DNA from: Streptomyces sp. QL37
GTDB taxonomy: Bacteria; Actinomycetota; Actinomycetes; Streptomycetales; Streptomycetaceae
DNA: 64,000 bases
Direction: 5' to 3'
Assembly: GCF_002941025.1 (NCBI RefSeq)
Contig: NZ_PTJS01000001.1
Location: 868,001 to 932,000, forward strand
Part shown: positions 36,672 through 44,395 of the stretch, piece by piece
How the letters are laid out: each line of letters starts with the position of its first letter
Numbering within the stretch: position 1 is the first letter of the stretch
Made by a program: the position numbers and the translations under genes
The notes under the pieces: generated by a model
Databases searched by the model: none
Told to the model about the DNA's origin: nothing
Seen by the model: only the letters and a program-made list of their open reading frames with translations

Positions 36672-38500
36672 GCGAGTTCTCCTTCGTCGTGTACGGCGGG
36701 GGCCGAGGAGGACACCCAGAAGCGGATGGACTCCACGAGCACCACCAGAGCCACGGCGGCCGCGAGCGCGGTGAGAGCCGTGGTGAAACCTGAACCGGAG
36801 GTCAGTACGGCGGCGAGTACGGCCACGACCAGGGTCCGGCCCTCGTGTCCGCCGATGGTGCGCACCAGCCACTGGGGCGGCGCTCCGGTGCCGCCCCGGA
36901 TGCGGTACACCGTGTCGTAGTGATGGTAGGCGACGGCCGAAACCAGGCCGAATGCCGCGGGAACGGCGTGCGGTACGTCACTGCGGGCGGCCAGCACCAG
37001 GATCGTGCAGTATTCGGCGGCCCGGAAGAACGGGGGGACGAGCCAGTCGAGCGCGCCCTTGAGCGGCCGTGAGACGGCCAGTCCCGAGAGGGCCGCGTAG
37101 ACCGCGGCGGCCCCCACGGTCAGCCAGCCGCCGTAGGGGGCGAACAGCGCCGCGGCGACCATGACCAGCGCTCCGGCGAACGCCAGGAGCGGGGCCGTGA
37201 AGCCGCCGCCCGGACGCCGGAGCACGGCGGCGACGGCCTGGGCGACCGGACCGGAGTCGGCCAGCTCCGCCAGGGCGCGGGCGGCGCGGTCGGTACGCCG
37301 CGCCTTGCGGGTCAGCGAGCGCAGCAGCCGGCCCGCCGTGGTGTAGCAGGCGGCCAGAGCGCAGCCGATGAGCAAGGCGTAGAAGACGATCCGGGGCGTG
37401 GTCACGGCGGTGAGCACGGCGATCATGGCCCAGCGTTCGCCGATCGGCAGCACTATCATCCGGCGCAGCCAGACCGTCCAGCCGACGCTGTCGAGCTTGT
37501 CGGAGAGCGCGGCGGTGGGGCTCGTGTTGGAGACCGCGTCGTGGTTGGCCTCGTTGAACGAGAAGTCGACGACGTGGCGGCAGGCCTGGAGCACCATCGC
37601 GCCGAGCGCCAGGACCCATACGTCGTCGCCGCCCCGGGCGGCGCCCAGGGCGAGACCCGCGTAGTACGCGTACTCCTTGGCCCGGTCGAAGGTGGCGTCC
37701 AGCCAGGCGCCCATCGTCGAGTACTGGAGCGAGTAGCGGGCGAGCTGCCCGTCGGTGCAGTCCAGGACGAAGGAGAGGAGCAGGAGCACTCCCGCCGCGA
37801 CATAGCCGCCGCGGGTGCCGGTGGCCGCGCTGCCGGCCGCGATGAGCGCGGTGATCAGCGAGGCGGTGGTGACCTGGTTCGGGGTGAGGCCCCGGCGGGC
37901 GCACCAGCGGGCGATGTAGCGGGAGTACGGGCTGATGAAGAAGGTGGTGAAGAAGCCGTCGTGGGCCTTGACCGCGCTGCGCAGCCGCACGGCTTCGTCG
38001 TCGACGGCGGAGACGGCGGCCTGGGCGGCGCTCCGCTCCTCGGGGCCGGTGGGCACGGAGGCCGTGAGGGAACCGAGCTCGGGGCGCTGCACGGTGGTGC
38101 CCTCCGCGTCCAGCGCCACGGCCAGCCGGCCCGGCACGGTGCGGTCCTCGGTGACGGGTTCGGCACCGGGGGGAGCGACGGGGCTCCCGGCTCCGACGGC
38201 GGCCACGGCCCGCTGCAGGGCGCGGAGCAGCGCGGGTCGGGCCTCGGGCTGCGCGGTGAGCGCTCCGGGGATCGACGCGGCGACGAAGCGGGGGTCGGTG
38301 AGTCCGAGCCTGAGCGCGTGGACATGGCCGACGAAGCGGGGGTCCACGAGCGCGACGCGCCTGCTCGCGGGGACTGCGGCGAGCAGGTCGGCGGCCTCGG
38401 AGGCGTCGGCTGCGGCAGTCACGTCGAAACCGAGTGCCCGCAGATCGTCCTCGAGCGACGATCCGGGTACCGGCGCACCGGTGAGGATGGCGGTCGACAG
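36668..38500 (-). CDS. CDP-alcohol phosphatidyltransferase with DUF5941-like regions, probable CTG start
   Basis: The ~610-residue membrane protein has an N-terminal domain of unknown function (~170 residues), then a CDP-alcohol phosphotransferase domain. Its motif is complete: Asp247-xx-Asp250-Gly-xx-Ala-Arg, Asp268 and Asp272 (DCTDGQLAR, WLDATFDR). More membrane segments follow, similar to DUF5941 proteins. The first GTG (38422) has no ribosome site, whereas coding sequence continues 26 codons upstream (STAILTGAPVPGSSLEDDL) to a CTG. AAGGAG lies 9 nt before that CTG, and a stop codon precedes it with no ATG, GTG or TTG between. It heads the operon. Confidence 0.8.
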   Translation of the reverse strand: MSTAILTGAPVPGSSLEDDLRALGFDVTAAADASEAADLLAAVPASRRVALVDPRFVGHVHALRLGLTDPRFVAASIPGALTAQPEARPALLRALQRAVAAVGAGSPVAPPGAEPVTEDRTVPGRLAVALDAEGTTVQRPELGSLTASVPTGPEERSAAQAAVSAVDDEAVRLRSAVKAHDGFFTTFFISPYSRYIARWCARRGLTPNQVTTASLITALIAAGSAATGTRGGYVAAGVLLLLSFVLDCTDGQLARYSLQYSTMGAWLDATFDRAKEYAYYAGLALGAARGGDDVWVLALGAMVLQACRHVVDFSFNEANHDAVSNTSPTAALSDKLDSVGWTVWLRRMIVLPIGERWAMIAVLTAVTTPRIVFYALLIGCALAACYTTAGRLLRSLTRKARRTDRAARALAELADSGPVAQAVAAVLRRPGGGFTAPLLAFAGALVMVAAALFAPYGGWLTVGAAAVYAALSGLAVSRPLKGALDWLVPPFFRAAEYCTILVLAARSDVPHAVPAAFGLVSAVAYHHYDTVYRIRGGTGAPPQWLVRTIGGHEGRTLVVAVLAAVLTSGSGFTTALTALAAAVALVVLVESIRFWVSSSAPAVHDEGELA

Positions 38501-38716
38501 ACGAACTCACTCCTTGGCACTGAACGGGAACGGCGCGCGGACATGCGGCCCGGAGGTGGGCCGGAGGCGCGTCGGCTGAGGCTATCGGATGAACGGAAGA
38601 CCGAGTTCACCGCCCGTTCGTGCTCCGTTCGGCCGAATCGGCCATCATGCGGCGCCGTTCGCGATCATCATCGTCGATCAAGGCCTCGCCCCACAAACCG
38701 CGTCGGGGAGAACGCA

Positions 38717-38722
38717 TAAGCT
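38717..38722 (+). promoter_or_regulatory. Leaderless -10 for galE
   Basis: TAAGCT ends 7 bases before the galE ATG, with no ribosome site between, so transcription probably begins at the start codon. Confidence 0.45.
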
Positions 38723-38729
38723 GACGTGC

Positions 38730-39716
38730 ATGACGTGGTTGATCACTGGCGGAGCCGGTTACATCGGGGCACATGTGGTGAAGGCCATGATGCGGGCCGG
38801 GGAAAAGGTGGTCGTGCTCGACGACCTCTCGACGGGCATCGAGGCGCGGCTGTCCGCGGACGTCGCGCTCGTGCGGGGGTCGGCCTCGGACCGCGAGGTC
38901 CTCGACCGGGTTCTGGCGGAACACGCCGTCACGGGTGTGGTGCATCTCGCGGCGAAGAAGCAGGTCGGGGAGTCCGTCGAGAAGCCGCTTCTCTACTACC
39001 GGGAGAACGTGGCCGGGCTCGGGGTGCTGCTGGAGGCCGTGGTCGCGGCCGGTGTGCCGCGCTTCGTCCTCTCCTCGTCCGCGGCGGTGTACGGCGTCCC
39101 GGACGTGGAGCTCATCACGGAGGAGACACCGTGCGCGCCGATCAATCCGTACGGCGAGACGAAGCTCGCCGGGGAGTGGCTGGTGCGCGCGACGGGGCGG
39201 GCCCACGGCATCTCGACGGCCTGCCTGCGCTATTTCAACGTGGCGGGGTCCGCCGAGCCCGAGCTGTCCGACACCGGTGTCTTCAACGTCGTACCGATGT
39301 TCTTCGACCGGCTGACGCGGGGCGAGGCGCCGCGGCTCTTCGGTGACGACTATCCGACGCCGGACGGCACCGGTGTACGCGACTACATCCATGTCGCCGA
39401 TCTCGCGGAGGCGCACCTGGCGGTCGCCAGGCACCTGGACGGCACCTCGGACGGCGGAGACCTCACTGTGAACATCGGCCGGGGCGAGGGCGTGTCCGTG
39501 CGCCGGCTCGCCGAGCTGGTGGGCGAGGTCACCGGTCTGCGCACGGAGCCCGTGGTGGAGCCGCGCAGGCCGGGGGACGCGGCCCGGGCGGTCGCGTCGG
39601 CGGCCCGCGTGACCGAGAAGCTGGGCTGGACGGCACGCCGGGACATGCGCGAGATGGTGGAGTCGGCCTGGGAGGGCTGGTGCCTGCACCACCCGGAGGC
39701 CCGCGCCGCACGGTGA
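38730..39716 (+). CDS. galE: UDP-glucose 4-epimerase (GalE-type SDR)
   Basis: The 328-residue enzyme shows the NAD motif LITGGAGYIGAHVV at the N-terminus, DDLSTG, the Ser of LSSSAAVYG, and the catalytic pair in NPYGETK (Tyr-x3-Lys). YFNVAGS and RDYIHVADLAEAH follow. It interconverts UDP-glucose and UDP-galactose. It is divergent from the envelope-polymer operon across 229 bases, so it may supply UDP-galactose for it, though a general role is equally possible. ATG start, probably leaderless. Confidence 0.92.
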   Translation: MTWLITGGAGYIGAHVVKAMMRAGEKVVVLDDLSTGIEARLSADVALVRGSASDREVLDRVLAEHAVTGVVHLAAKKQVGESVEKPLLYYRENVAGLGVLLEAVVAAGVPRFVLSSSAAVYGVPDVELITEETPCAPINPYGETKLAGEWLVRATGRAHGISTACLRYFNVAGSAEPELSDTGVFNVVPMFFDRLTRGEAPRLFGDDYPTPDGTGVRDYIHVADLAEAHLAVARHLDGTSDGGDLTVNIGRGEGVSVRRLAELVGEVTGLRTEPVVEPRRPGDAARAVASAARVTEKLGWTARRDMREMVESAWEGWCLHHPEARAAR

Positions 39717-39735
39717 GGGAGCGGGGACCGGCGAC

Positions 39736-39769
39736 GCTCTGACCTGCGATCGTTTCCGCAGGTCAGAGC
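39736..39769 (+). terminator. Terminator after galE
   Basis: A perfect 13-bp stem (39736-39748 with 39757-39769) and 8-base loop begin 20 bases after the galE stop. Confidence 0.8.
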
Positions 39770-39890
39770 ACATGACAACGGTGTTCAGTGCCGTGTTGCC
39801 CGCTACCCCGCCCCCGTAGTTCACTGGCCGCATCGGGCGAGGTGCGTCAGACGTGTCCGAAGGACACGACGGCTGTACGGAGGCGTTCAC

Positions 39891-40832
39891 ATGGGGGCTG
39901 GCCACGATCACGGGCACACGCACGGAGGTCCGCCCCCGACGGGGACGGCCGCCGCCGCGTACCGGGGCCGGCTCCGGGTGGCCCTCGGCATCACGCTCGG
40001 CGTCATGGTCATGGAGATCGTCGGCGGGCTGCTCGCGGACTCGCTCGCCCTGATCGCGGACGCGGCCCACATGGCCACCGACGCGCTGGGGCTGGGCATG
40101 GCCCTGCTGGCGATCCACTTCGCCAACAAGCCCGCGGGCCCCAACCGCACCTTCGGTTTCGCCCGCGCCGAGATCCTCGCCGCCCTGGCCAACTGCCTGC
40201 TGCTCCTCGGCGTCGGCGGTTATCTGGTCTTCGAGGCCGTCGACCGATTCATCACCCCCGCGGAGACCAGAGGCGGCCTGGCCATCGCGTTCGCCGCCGT
40301 CGGTCTGGTGGCCAACGTCGTCTCCCTGTCCCTGCTGATGCGCGGGCAGCAGGACAGCCTCAATGTGCGGGGCGCCTATCTCGAGGTCGTCGCGGACACG
40401 CTCGGATCGGTGACGGTGCTGGTGTCGGCGGGCATCATCATGGCGACCGGCTGGCAGGCCGCCGACCCCATCGCCTCGCTGCTGATCGGCCTGATGATCG
40501 TCCCCCGTACGGTGAAACTGCTGCGGGAGACGCTCGACGTACTGCTGGAGTCGGCGCCCAAGGGGGTCGACATGGACGAGGTGCGCGCCCACATCACGGC
40601 CCTGCCCGGCGTACTGGACGTCCATGACCTGCACGCCTGGACGATCACCTCGGGCATGCCCGTCCTCTCCGCCCACGTGGTGGTGCACCAGGAGATGCTG
40701 GACTCGATCGGTCACGAGAAGCTCCTGCACGATCTCCAGAGCTGTCTCGGTCACCACTTCGACGTCGAGCACTGCACCTTCCAGCTGGAGCCGAGCGGTC
40801 ACCAGGAGCACGAGGCGCGGCTCTGCCACTGA
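39891..40832 (+). CDS. Cation diffusion facilitator transporter (CzcD-like)
   Basis: The 313-residue protein has a His-rich start (GHDHGHTHGG), six membrane segments, and the metal sites ALIADAAHMATDALG in helix 2 (His-x3-Asp) and VVADTLGSVTV in helix 5. A cytoplasmic C-terminal domain (LHAWTITSGMPVLSAHVV) ends with a Cys/His-rich tail (HCTFQLEPSGHQEHEARLCH). It should export Zn, Cd, Co or similar ions in exchange for protons. No metal-responsive regulator gene is adjacent. Confidence 0.92.
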   Translation: MGAGHDHGHTHGGPPPTGTAAAAYRGRLRVALGITLGVMVMEIVGGLLADSLALIADAAHMATDALGLGMALLAIHFANKPAGPNRTFGFARAEILAALANCLLLLGVGGYLVFEAVDRFITPAETRGGLAIAFAAVGLVANVVSLSLLMRGQQDSLNVRGAYLEVVADTLGSVTVLVSAGIIMATGWQAADPIASLLIGLMIVPRTVKLLRETLDVLLESAPKGVDMDEVRAHITALPGVLDVHDLHAWTITSGMPVLSAHVVVHQEMLDSIGHEKLLHDLQSCLGHHFDVEHCTFQLEPSGHQEHEARLCH

Positions 40833-40862
40833 CGGCGCCGCAGCACGGCCGGCGCCCGGTGC

Positions 40863-40868
40863 TAGGGT
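40863..40868 (+). promoter_or_regulatory. Probable -10 upstream of the methyltransferase-GNAT gene
   Basis: TAGGGT precedes a GTG (40876) by 7 bases, the geometry of a leaderless start. The GTG frame, however, has weak third-position GC at first, so this may simply mark the transcript start. Confidence 0.4.
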
Positions 40869-40921
40869 CTGCGGCGTGTCTTCGGGTCCGGAGGCCGGTG
40901 GGAGAGAAGGAGCTGAGGTCG

Positions 40922-40993
40922 ATGACTGTCGCGACGACGGCTGCCCGGTGCAGCGATCGGTCCTCCTCCATCGTCCTCCGGGTCACCGGCTGA
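40922..40993 (+). CDS. Possible 23-aa leader peptide
   Basis: The frame MTVATTAARCSDRSSS... ends VLRVTG and has AAGGAG about 8 nt before its ATG. About 20 of 23 third positions are G or C. It lies between a likely transcript start and the methyltransferase-GNAT gene, so it could be a regulatory upstream frame. I know of no homologue. Chance cannot be excluded at this length. Confidence 0.35.
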   Translation: MTVATTAARCSDRSSSIVLRVTG

Positions 40994-41052
40994 CCGCTCG
41001 GCACTCCACACGCCGCGCCGGCCGGGGCCCTGTCATCCAAAGGGTTCCCACC

Positions 41053-42111
41053 TTGACCGACCACACGTACGACACTCCCTCCCGACGGCGTCACCGGCTG
41101 CCCACGAAGAGCCCCGGTTCCGATGCCACCACTCTGCGGCTGCTCGCCCTGGCGGGCCCGCTGCCGGATCGTCCGCGCGTCCTCGACCTGGGCTGCGGTC
41201 CGGGCAGCGCCGCTCTGCTGCTCGCCGCCGAGGCGGGCGCCCAGGTGACGGCGGTCGATCCGCACCAGCCATTCCTCGACGAGCTCACCGAGACCGCCGC
41301 GGCCCGTGGACTCGGTGACCTGATCCGTACGGTCCGGGCGGACACGGCCGGCCTCGTCGGGGCCGGCTTCGCCGACGGGTCCTACGATCTGGTCCGGGCC
41401 GAGGGTTCCGCGTACCTCACCGGGTCCGACACCGCGCTGCGGGACTTGCGGCGGCTGCTCGCCCCCGGCGGCTCGATGGTGATCACCGGCTGCGACCGCG
41501 CCACCGGCTCGCCGTCCCTGGCCGTGGAGGCGGGCTGCCATGTGGTCGGGGTGGCGACGGAGCCCGGCGGTGACCGGGACAGCTATGTGCTGCGCCCCTT
41601 CGATCCCCGCTGGAGGACCCGTCCCGAGACGGCGGCGGACCGCGACGCCGTGCACGGGGTCGTCGCTGCTGCCTTCCCGACGCGGGACGAGGCCGATCTG
41701 GTCGACGCCCTGCGCCGCGACCCCGGTGCCTGGATGCCCGGCCTCTCGTACGTCGCCGAGGCCCGGGACGGTTCCGTGGCGGCCCACGCCCTGCTGACCC
41801 GGTGCCATGTCGGGGACGCCCCGGCGCTCGCGCTGGCCCCGGTGGCGACCTCGCCGGGCCACCAGCGCGGCGGCGCCGGGCGTGCGGTGGTCCGGGCGGT
41901 GCTGGACGCCGCGCGACTGCGGGGCGAGTCACTCGTCCTGGTGCTCGGGCATCCGGAGTACTACCCGGCCTTCGGATTCGTTCCGGCGTCGCGGTTCGGG
42001 ATCAGGCCGGGCTTCGAGGTTCCCGACGAGGCGATGATGGCGCTGGTCATGGATGATTCCGTCCCGGTGCCCAGCGGCACGATCCGCTACGCGGCGGCCT
42101 TCGGAGTCTGA
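41053..42111 (+). CDS. SAM methyltransferase-GNAT acetyltransferase fusion
   Basis: The ~352-residue protein has an N-terminal class I methyltransferase: VLDLGCGPGSAALLLAAEAGA (motif I) with AVDPH, then YDLVRAEGSAYLTG and LRRLLAPGGSMVITG. A C-terminal GNAT domain of the COG3153 kind follows from about residue 200 (RPETAADRDAVHGVVAAAF), with the acetyl-CoA loop SPGHQRGGAGRAVVRAVL and GHPEYYPAFGFVPASRFG. The methyltransferase part lacks the usual C-terminal strands, so the fusion seems to have cost it its last third. A TTG start before TDHTYDTPSRRR is preferred; the ribosome site is weak. Substrates are unknown. Confidence 0.72.
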   Translation: MTDHTYDTPSRRRHRLPTKSPGSDATTLRLLALAGPLPDRPRVLDLGCGPGSAALLLAAEAGAQVTAVDPHQPFLDELTETAAARGLGDLIRTVRADTAGLVGAGFADGSYDLVRAEGSAYLTGSDTALRDLRRLLAPGGSMVITGCDRATGSPSLAVEAGCHVVGVATEPGGDRDSYVLRPFDPRWRTRPETAADRDAVHGVVAAAFPTRDEADLVDALRRDPGAWMPGLSYVAEARDGSVAAHALLTRCHVGDAPALALAPVATSPGHQRGGAGRAVVRAVLDAARLRGESLVLVLGHPEYYPAFGFVPASRFGIRPGFEVPDEAMMALVMDDSVPVPSGTIRYAAAFGV

Positions 42112-42258
42112 CGCCGTGTCCGTCCCGCCGCGTCCGTCCGGCGCGGCGGGACGGACATGCCAGCACCCGAAGTGCGGACAAGCGGCTTTTGTACGGCAGA
42201 CTTGACCGCACTCGAGGGGCCCGGCGCACGAGGCCGGGAACCAAAGCGAAGGATGGGT

Positions 42259-42852
42259 ATGCCGACCACACCAGCCACCGCGGCGAACAGCTCGTCGAAC
42301 GGAACAGCGGACGCGATCATGCTCGAACTGGTCGATGAGAACGGCACCACCATCGGCACCGCGGAGAAGCTCGCCGCGCACCAGGCCCCCGGCCAGCTCC
42401 ACCGGGCGTTCTCCGTCTTCCTCTTCGACGAGCAGGGGCGGCTGCTGCTGCAGCGCCGGGCACTCGGCAAGTACCACTCACCCGGTGTGTGGTCGAACAC
42501 CTGCTGCGGCCACCCGTATCCGGGAGAGGCGCCGTTCGCGGCGTCCGCCCGGCGTACGTACGAGGAGCTGGGGGTCTCGCCCTCGCTGCTCGCCGCGGCG
42601 GGCACGGTCCGCTACAACCACCCCGATCCGGTGTCCGGCCTGGTCGAGCAGGAGTTCAACCACCTCTTCGTCGGCATGGTGCAGGAGCGCCTGCGGCCGG
42701 ACGAGGAGGAGGTCGGCGAGACGGCCTTCGTGACCGCCGCCGAGCTCGCGGAGCGGCACGCCGCCGCACCGTTCTCGGCGTGGTTCATGACCGTGCTGGA
42801 TGCCGCGCGGCCCGCGATCAGGGAGCTGACGGGACCGTCCGCGGGCTGGTGA
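42259..42852 (+). CDS. idi: Isopentenyl-diphosphate delta-isomerase, type I
   Basis: The 197-residue Nudix-fold enzyme interconverts IPP and DMAPP. It shows HRAFSVFLFDEQGRLLLQRRA, the catalytic-Cys run NTCCGHPYPGE, RTYEELG, and the metal/catalytic EQEFNHLFVG. ATG at 42259 has GAAGGA 5 nt upstream; another ATG lies two codons before. Type I Idi balances precursor pools made by the MEP pathway, so it supports the hopanoid genes some 11 kb away. It stands alone, convergent with the ATPase gene. Confidence 0.93.
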   Translation: MPTTPATAANSSSNGTADAIMLELVDENGTTIGTAEKLAAHQAPGQLHRAFSVFLFDEQGRLLLQRRALGKYHSPGVWSNTCCGHPYPGEAPFAASARRTYEELGVSPSLLAAAGTVRYNHPDPVSGLVEQEFNHLFVGMVQERLRPDEEEVGETAFVTAAELAERHAAAPFSAWFMTVLDAARPAIRELTGPSAGW

Positions 42853-42876
42853 AGCCGCCCGCCGTGCCGAGGGCGG

Positions 42877-43359
42877 TCAGAGCTGCGTCTTCAGGGGCAG
42901 CGCCGCCCAGATGATCTTGCCTCCGCCCGCGGTGTGCTCCACGTCGCAGGTGCCCCCCGCCTCGGCGGTGATCTCACGGACCAGGAGCAGCCCGCGGCCA
43001 CCGGTCTGCGCGTAGTCGGTGACCAGTGCCGTGGGGCGGTAGGGGTGGTTGTCCTCGACGGAGACCCTGATCCACTCCGCGCCGATGGCCACCTCGACGG
43101 CCAGCTCGGGCGAGAGCAACGCAGCGTGCCGGACCGCGTTGGTGACCAGTTCCGACAGGATCAGCAGCAGCCCCTGGAGGATGTCGTCCTCGACGGGTAC
43201 GCCCTGCCGGTCGAGCAGGTCCCGGACCGCGTGCCGGGCCTGCGGCACCGAGACGTCGACGGCGGGGGCTGTGAAGCGCCACACCCCCTCGTACGGCACG
43301 GGATGGGCCGGAACACTCCCACGGCTCTCCATGGACCGCCACCCGCTCTCGATTCGCAT
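42877..43359 (-). CDS. RsbW-like histidine-kinase-fold ATPase
   Basis: The 160-residue protein is a single HATPase domain: ILSELVTNAVRHA (N box), VSVEDNHPYRP (G1 box) and GGRGLLLVREI. Streptomyces has many such small proteins acting as anti-sigma or signalling kinases on serine or aspartate. No sigma or anti-anti-sigma gene is adjacent, so its partner is elsewhere. An internal ATG (MESRGSVPAH) could be the true start. A perfect inverted repeat lies upstream. Confidence 0.85.
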   Translation of the reverse strand: MRIESGWRSMESRGSVPAHPVPYEGVWRFTAPAVDVSVPQARHAVRDLLDRQGVPVEDDILQGLLLILSELVTNAVRHAALLSPELAVEVAIGAEWIRVSVEDNHPYRPTALVTDYAQTGGRGLLLVREITAEAGGTCDVEHTAGGGKIIWAALPLKTQL

Positions 43360-43413
43360 TCACCGACTATCGAGTAATGAGTGTCGGGAAGAGCGTGGTC
43401 CGGACTGCCACCC

Positions 43414-43429
43414 TGACCACAAGTGGTCA
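43414..43429. promoter_or_regulatory. Inverted repeat upstream of the RsbW-like gene
   Basis: TGACCAC-AA-GTGGTCA is a perfect 7-bp-arm inverted repeat about 55 bases upstream of the ATPase start and 157 bases before the enoyl-CoA hydratase start. It is sized for a dimeric repressor; the binding protein is unknown. Confidence 0.5.
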
Positions 43430-43572
43430 CTTCTGTAAGCAATTTGACCGAGTGAGTATGACAGCGTCAGGTGATTGGACTACTTCTCGCCCTCTTCGGG
43501 CGTCATCTGGTCCTCACCGGGCTGACGCCCCGTCGCCCGCAGTAGTCGGCCCACGGGTGCGCACCGTACGGA

Positions 43573-43578
43573 TAGCAT
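43573..43578 (+). promoter_or_regulatory. Leaderless -10 for the enoyl-CoA hydratase gene
   Basis: TAGCAT ends 7 bases before the ATG, with no ribosome site between. Confidence 0.45.
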
Positions 43579-43585
43579 CCGGCGC

Positions 43586-44395
43586 ATGGACCTCAGGGAG
43601 CAGACGGTTCGGACGGAGCCGCGACTGGAGCACACGGTCGTGGACGGCGTCGCCACCGTCGTCATCAGCAACCCCGCCAAGCGCAACGCCATGAGCGCGC
43701 AGATGTGGCAGTCGCTGCCCGTGCTCCTGAAAGGGCTGGCCGCCGACCCCGGCGTACGCGTCCTCGTGCTCACCGGCGCCGGTGACACCTTCTGCGCGGG
43801 CGCGGACATCGCCTCCCTCCAGGATCCGGGCGGGCGGCCGCAGGCGCTCGCCGTCCGGGCCGAGGAGGCCCTGGCCGCCTTCCCCAGGCCCACCCTCGCC
43901 GCCGTACGCGGGTACTGCGTGGGCGGCGGCAGCCAGCTGGCCGCCGCCTGCGATCTGCGGTTCGCCGAGGAGGGCGCTTCCTTCGGCGTCACCCCGGCCA
44001 AGCTCGGAATCGTCTATCCCTCGTCGTCCACGCGTCGGCTGGTCGCGCTGGTCGGCCCCGCCGCCGCCAAGTTCCTGCTCTTCTCCGGGGAGCTGATCGG
44101 GACGGAACGGGCCCTGCGCACCGGACTGGTGGACGAGGTCCTGCCGGAGGGCGGGCTGGCGGCCCGGGTCTCCGCGTTCGCACGGGTCCTCGCGTCGCGT
44201 TCGCAGCTGACCCAGGCCGCGGCGAAGGAGTTCGCCGACGGCCGCGAGGACCGGGACGCGTACTGGGCGCGACAGGCACGCGGCAGCGGCGACACCGCGG
44301 AGGGGGTCGCCGCCTTCCTGGAGCGCCGCACTCCCCGCTTCACCTGGACCACGGGGGACGCGGGGGATGCGGGGGCCTCACCTACGTCAGGATGA
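43586..44395 (+). CDS. Enoyl-CoA hydratase/isomerase family protein
   Basis: The 269-residue crotonase-fold protein has VVISNPAKRNAMSAQMWQ, the oxyanion run DTFCAGADIASL, and PTLAAVRGYCVGGGSQLAAACD. FGVTPAKLGIVYPSS follows, with no Glu at the position typical of the first hydratase Glu, so an isomerase or other crotonase activity is possible. A low-complexity Gly/Asp/Ala tail closes it. Its 3' end overlaps the convergent DJ-1 gene by 14 bases. It stands alone; a role in lipid breakdown with the 57-64 kb genes is only a possibility. Confidence 0.85.
   Translation: MDLREQTVRTEPRLEHTVVDGVATVVISNPAKRNAMSAQMWQSLPVLLKGLAADPGVRVLVLTGAGDTFCAGADIASLQDPGGRPQALAVRAEEALAAFPRPTLAAVRGYCVGGGSQLAAACDLRFAEEGASFGVTPAKLGIVYPSSSTRRLVALVGPAAAKFLLFSGELIGTERALRTGLVDEVLPEGGLAARVSAFARVLASRSQLTQAAAKEFADGREDRDAYWARQARGSGDTAEGVAAFLERRTPRFTWTTGDAGDAGASPTSG

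Noticed and set aside
31431..38500. Archaeal-type membrane lipid pathway
   Set aside because: Despite the glycerol-1-phosphate dehydrogenase homologue and nearby prenyl synthase, there is no geranylgeranylglyceryl phosphate synthase or second prenyltransferase in the window. A polymer pathway fits better.
38607..40829. 740-residue open frame on the minus strand
   Set aside because: Antisense to galE and the CDF transporter gene; no recognisable domain.
40876..41052. In-frame extension of the methyltransferase-GNAT gene to the leaderless GTG
   Set aside because: Third-position GC in the first ~20 codons is only about 57%, and the sequence has no methyltransferase-like residues, so it is treated as leader.
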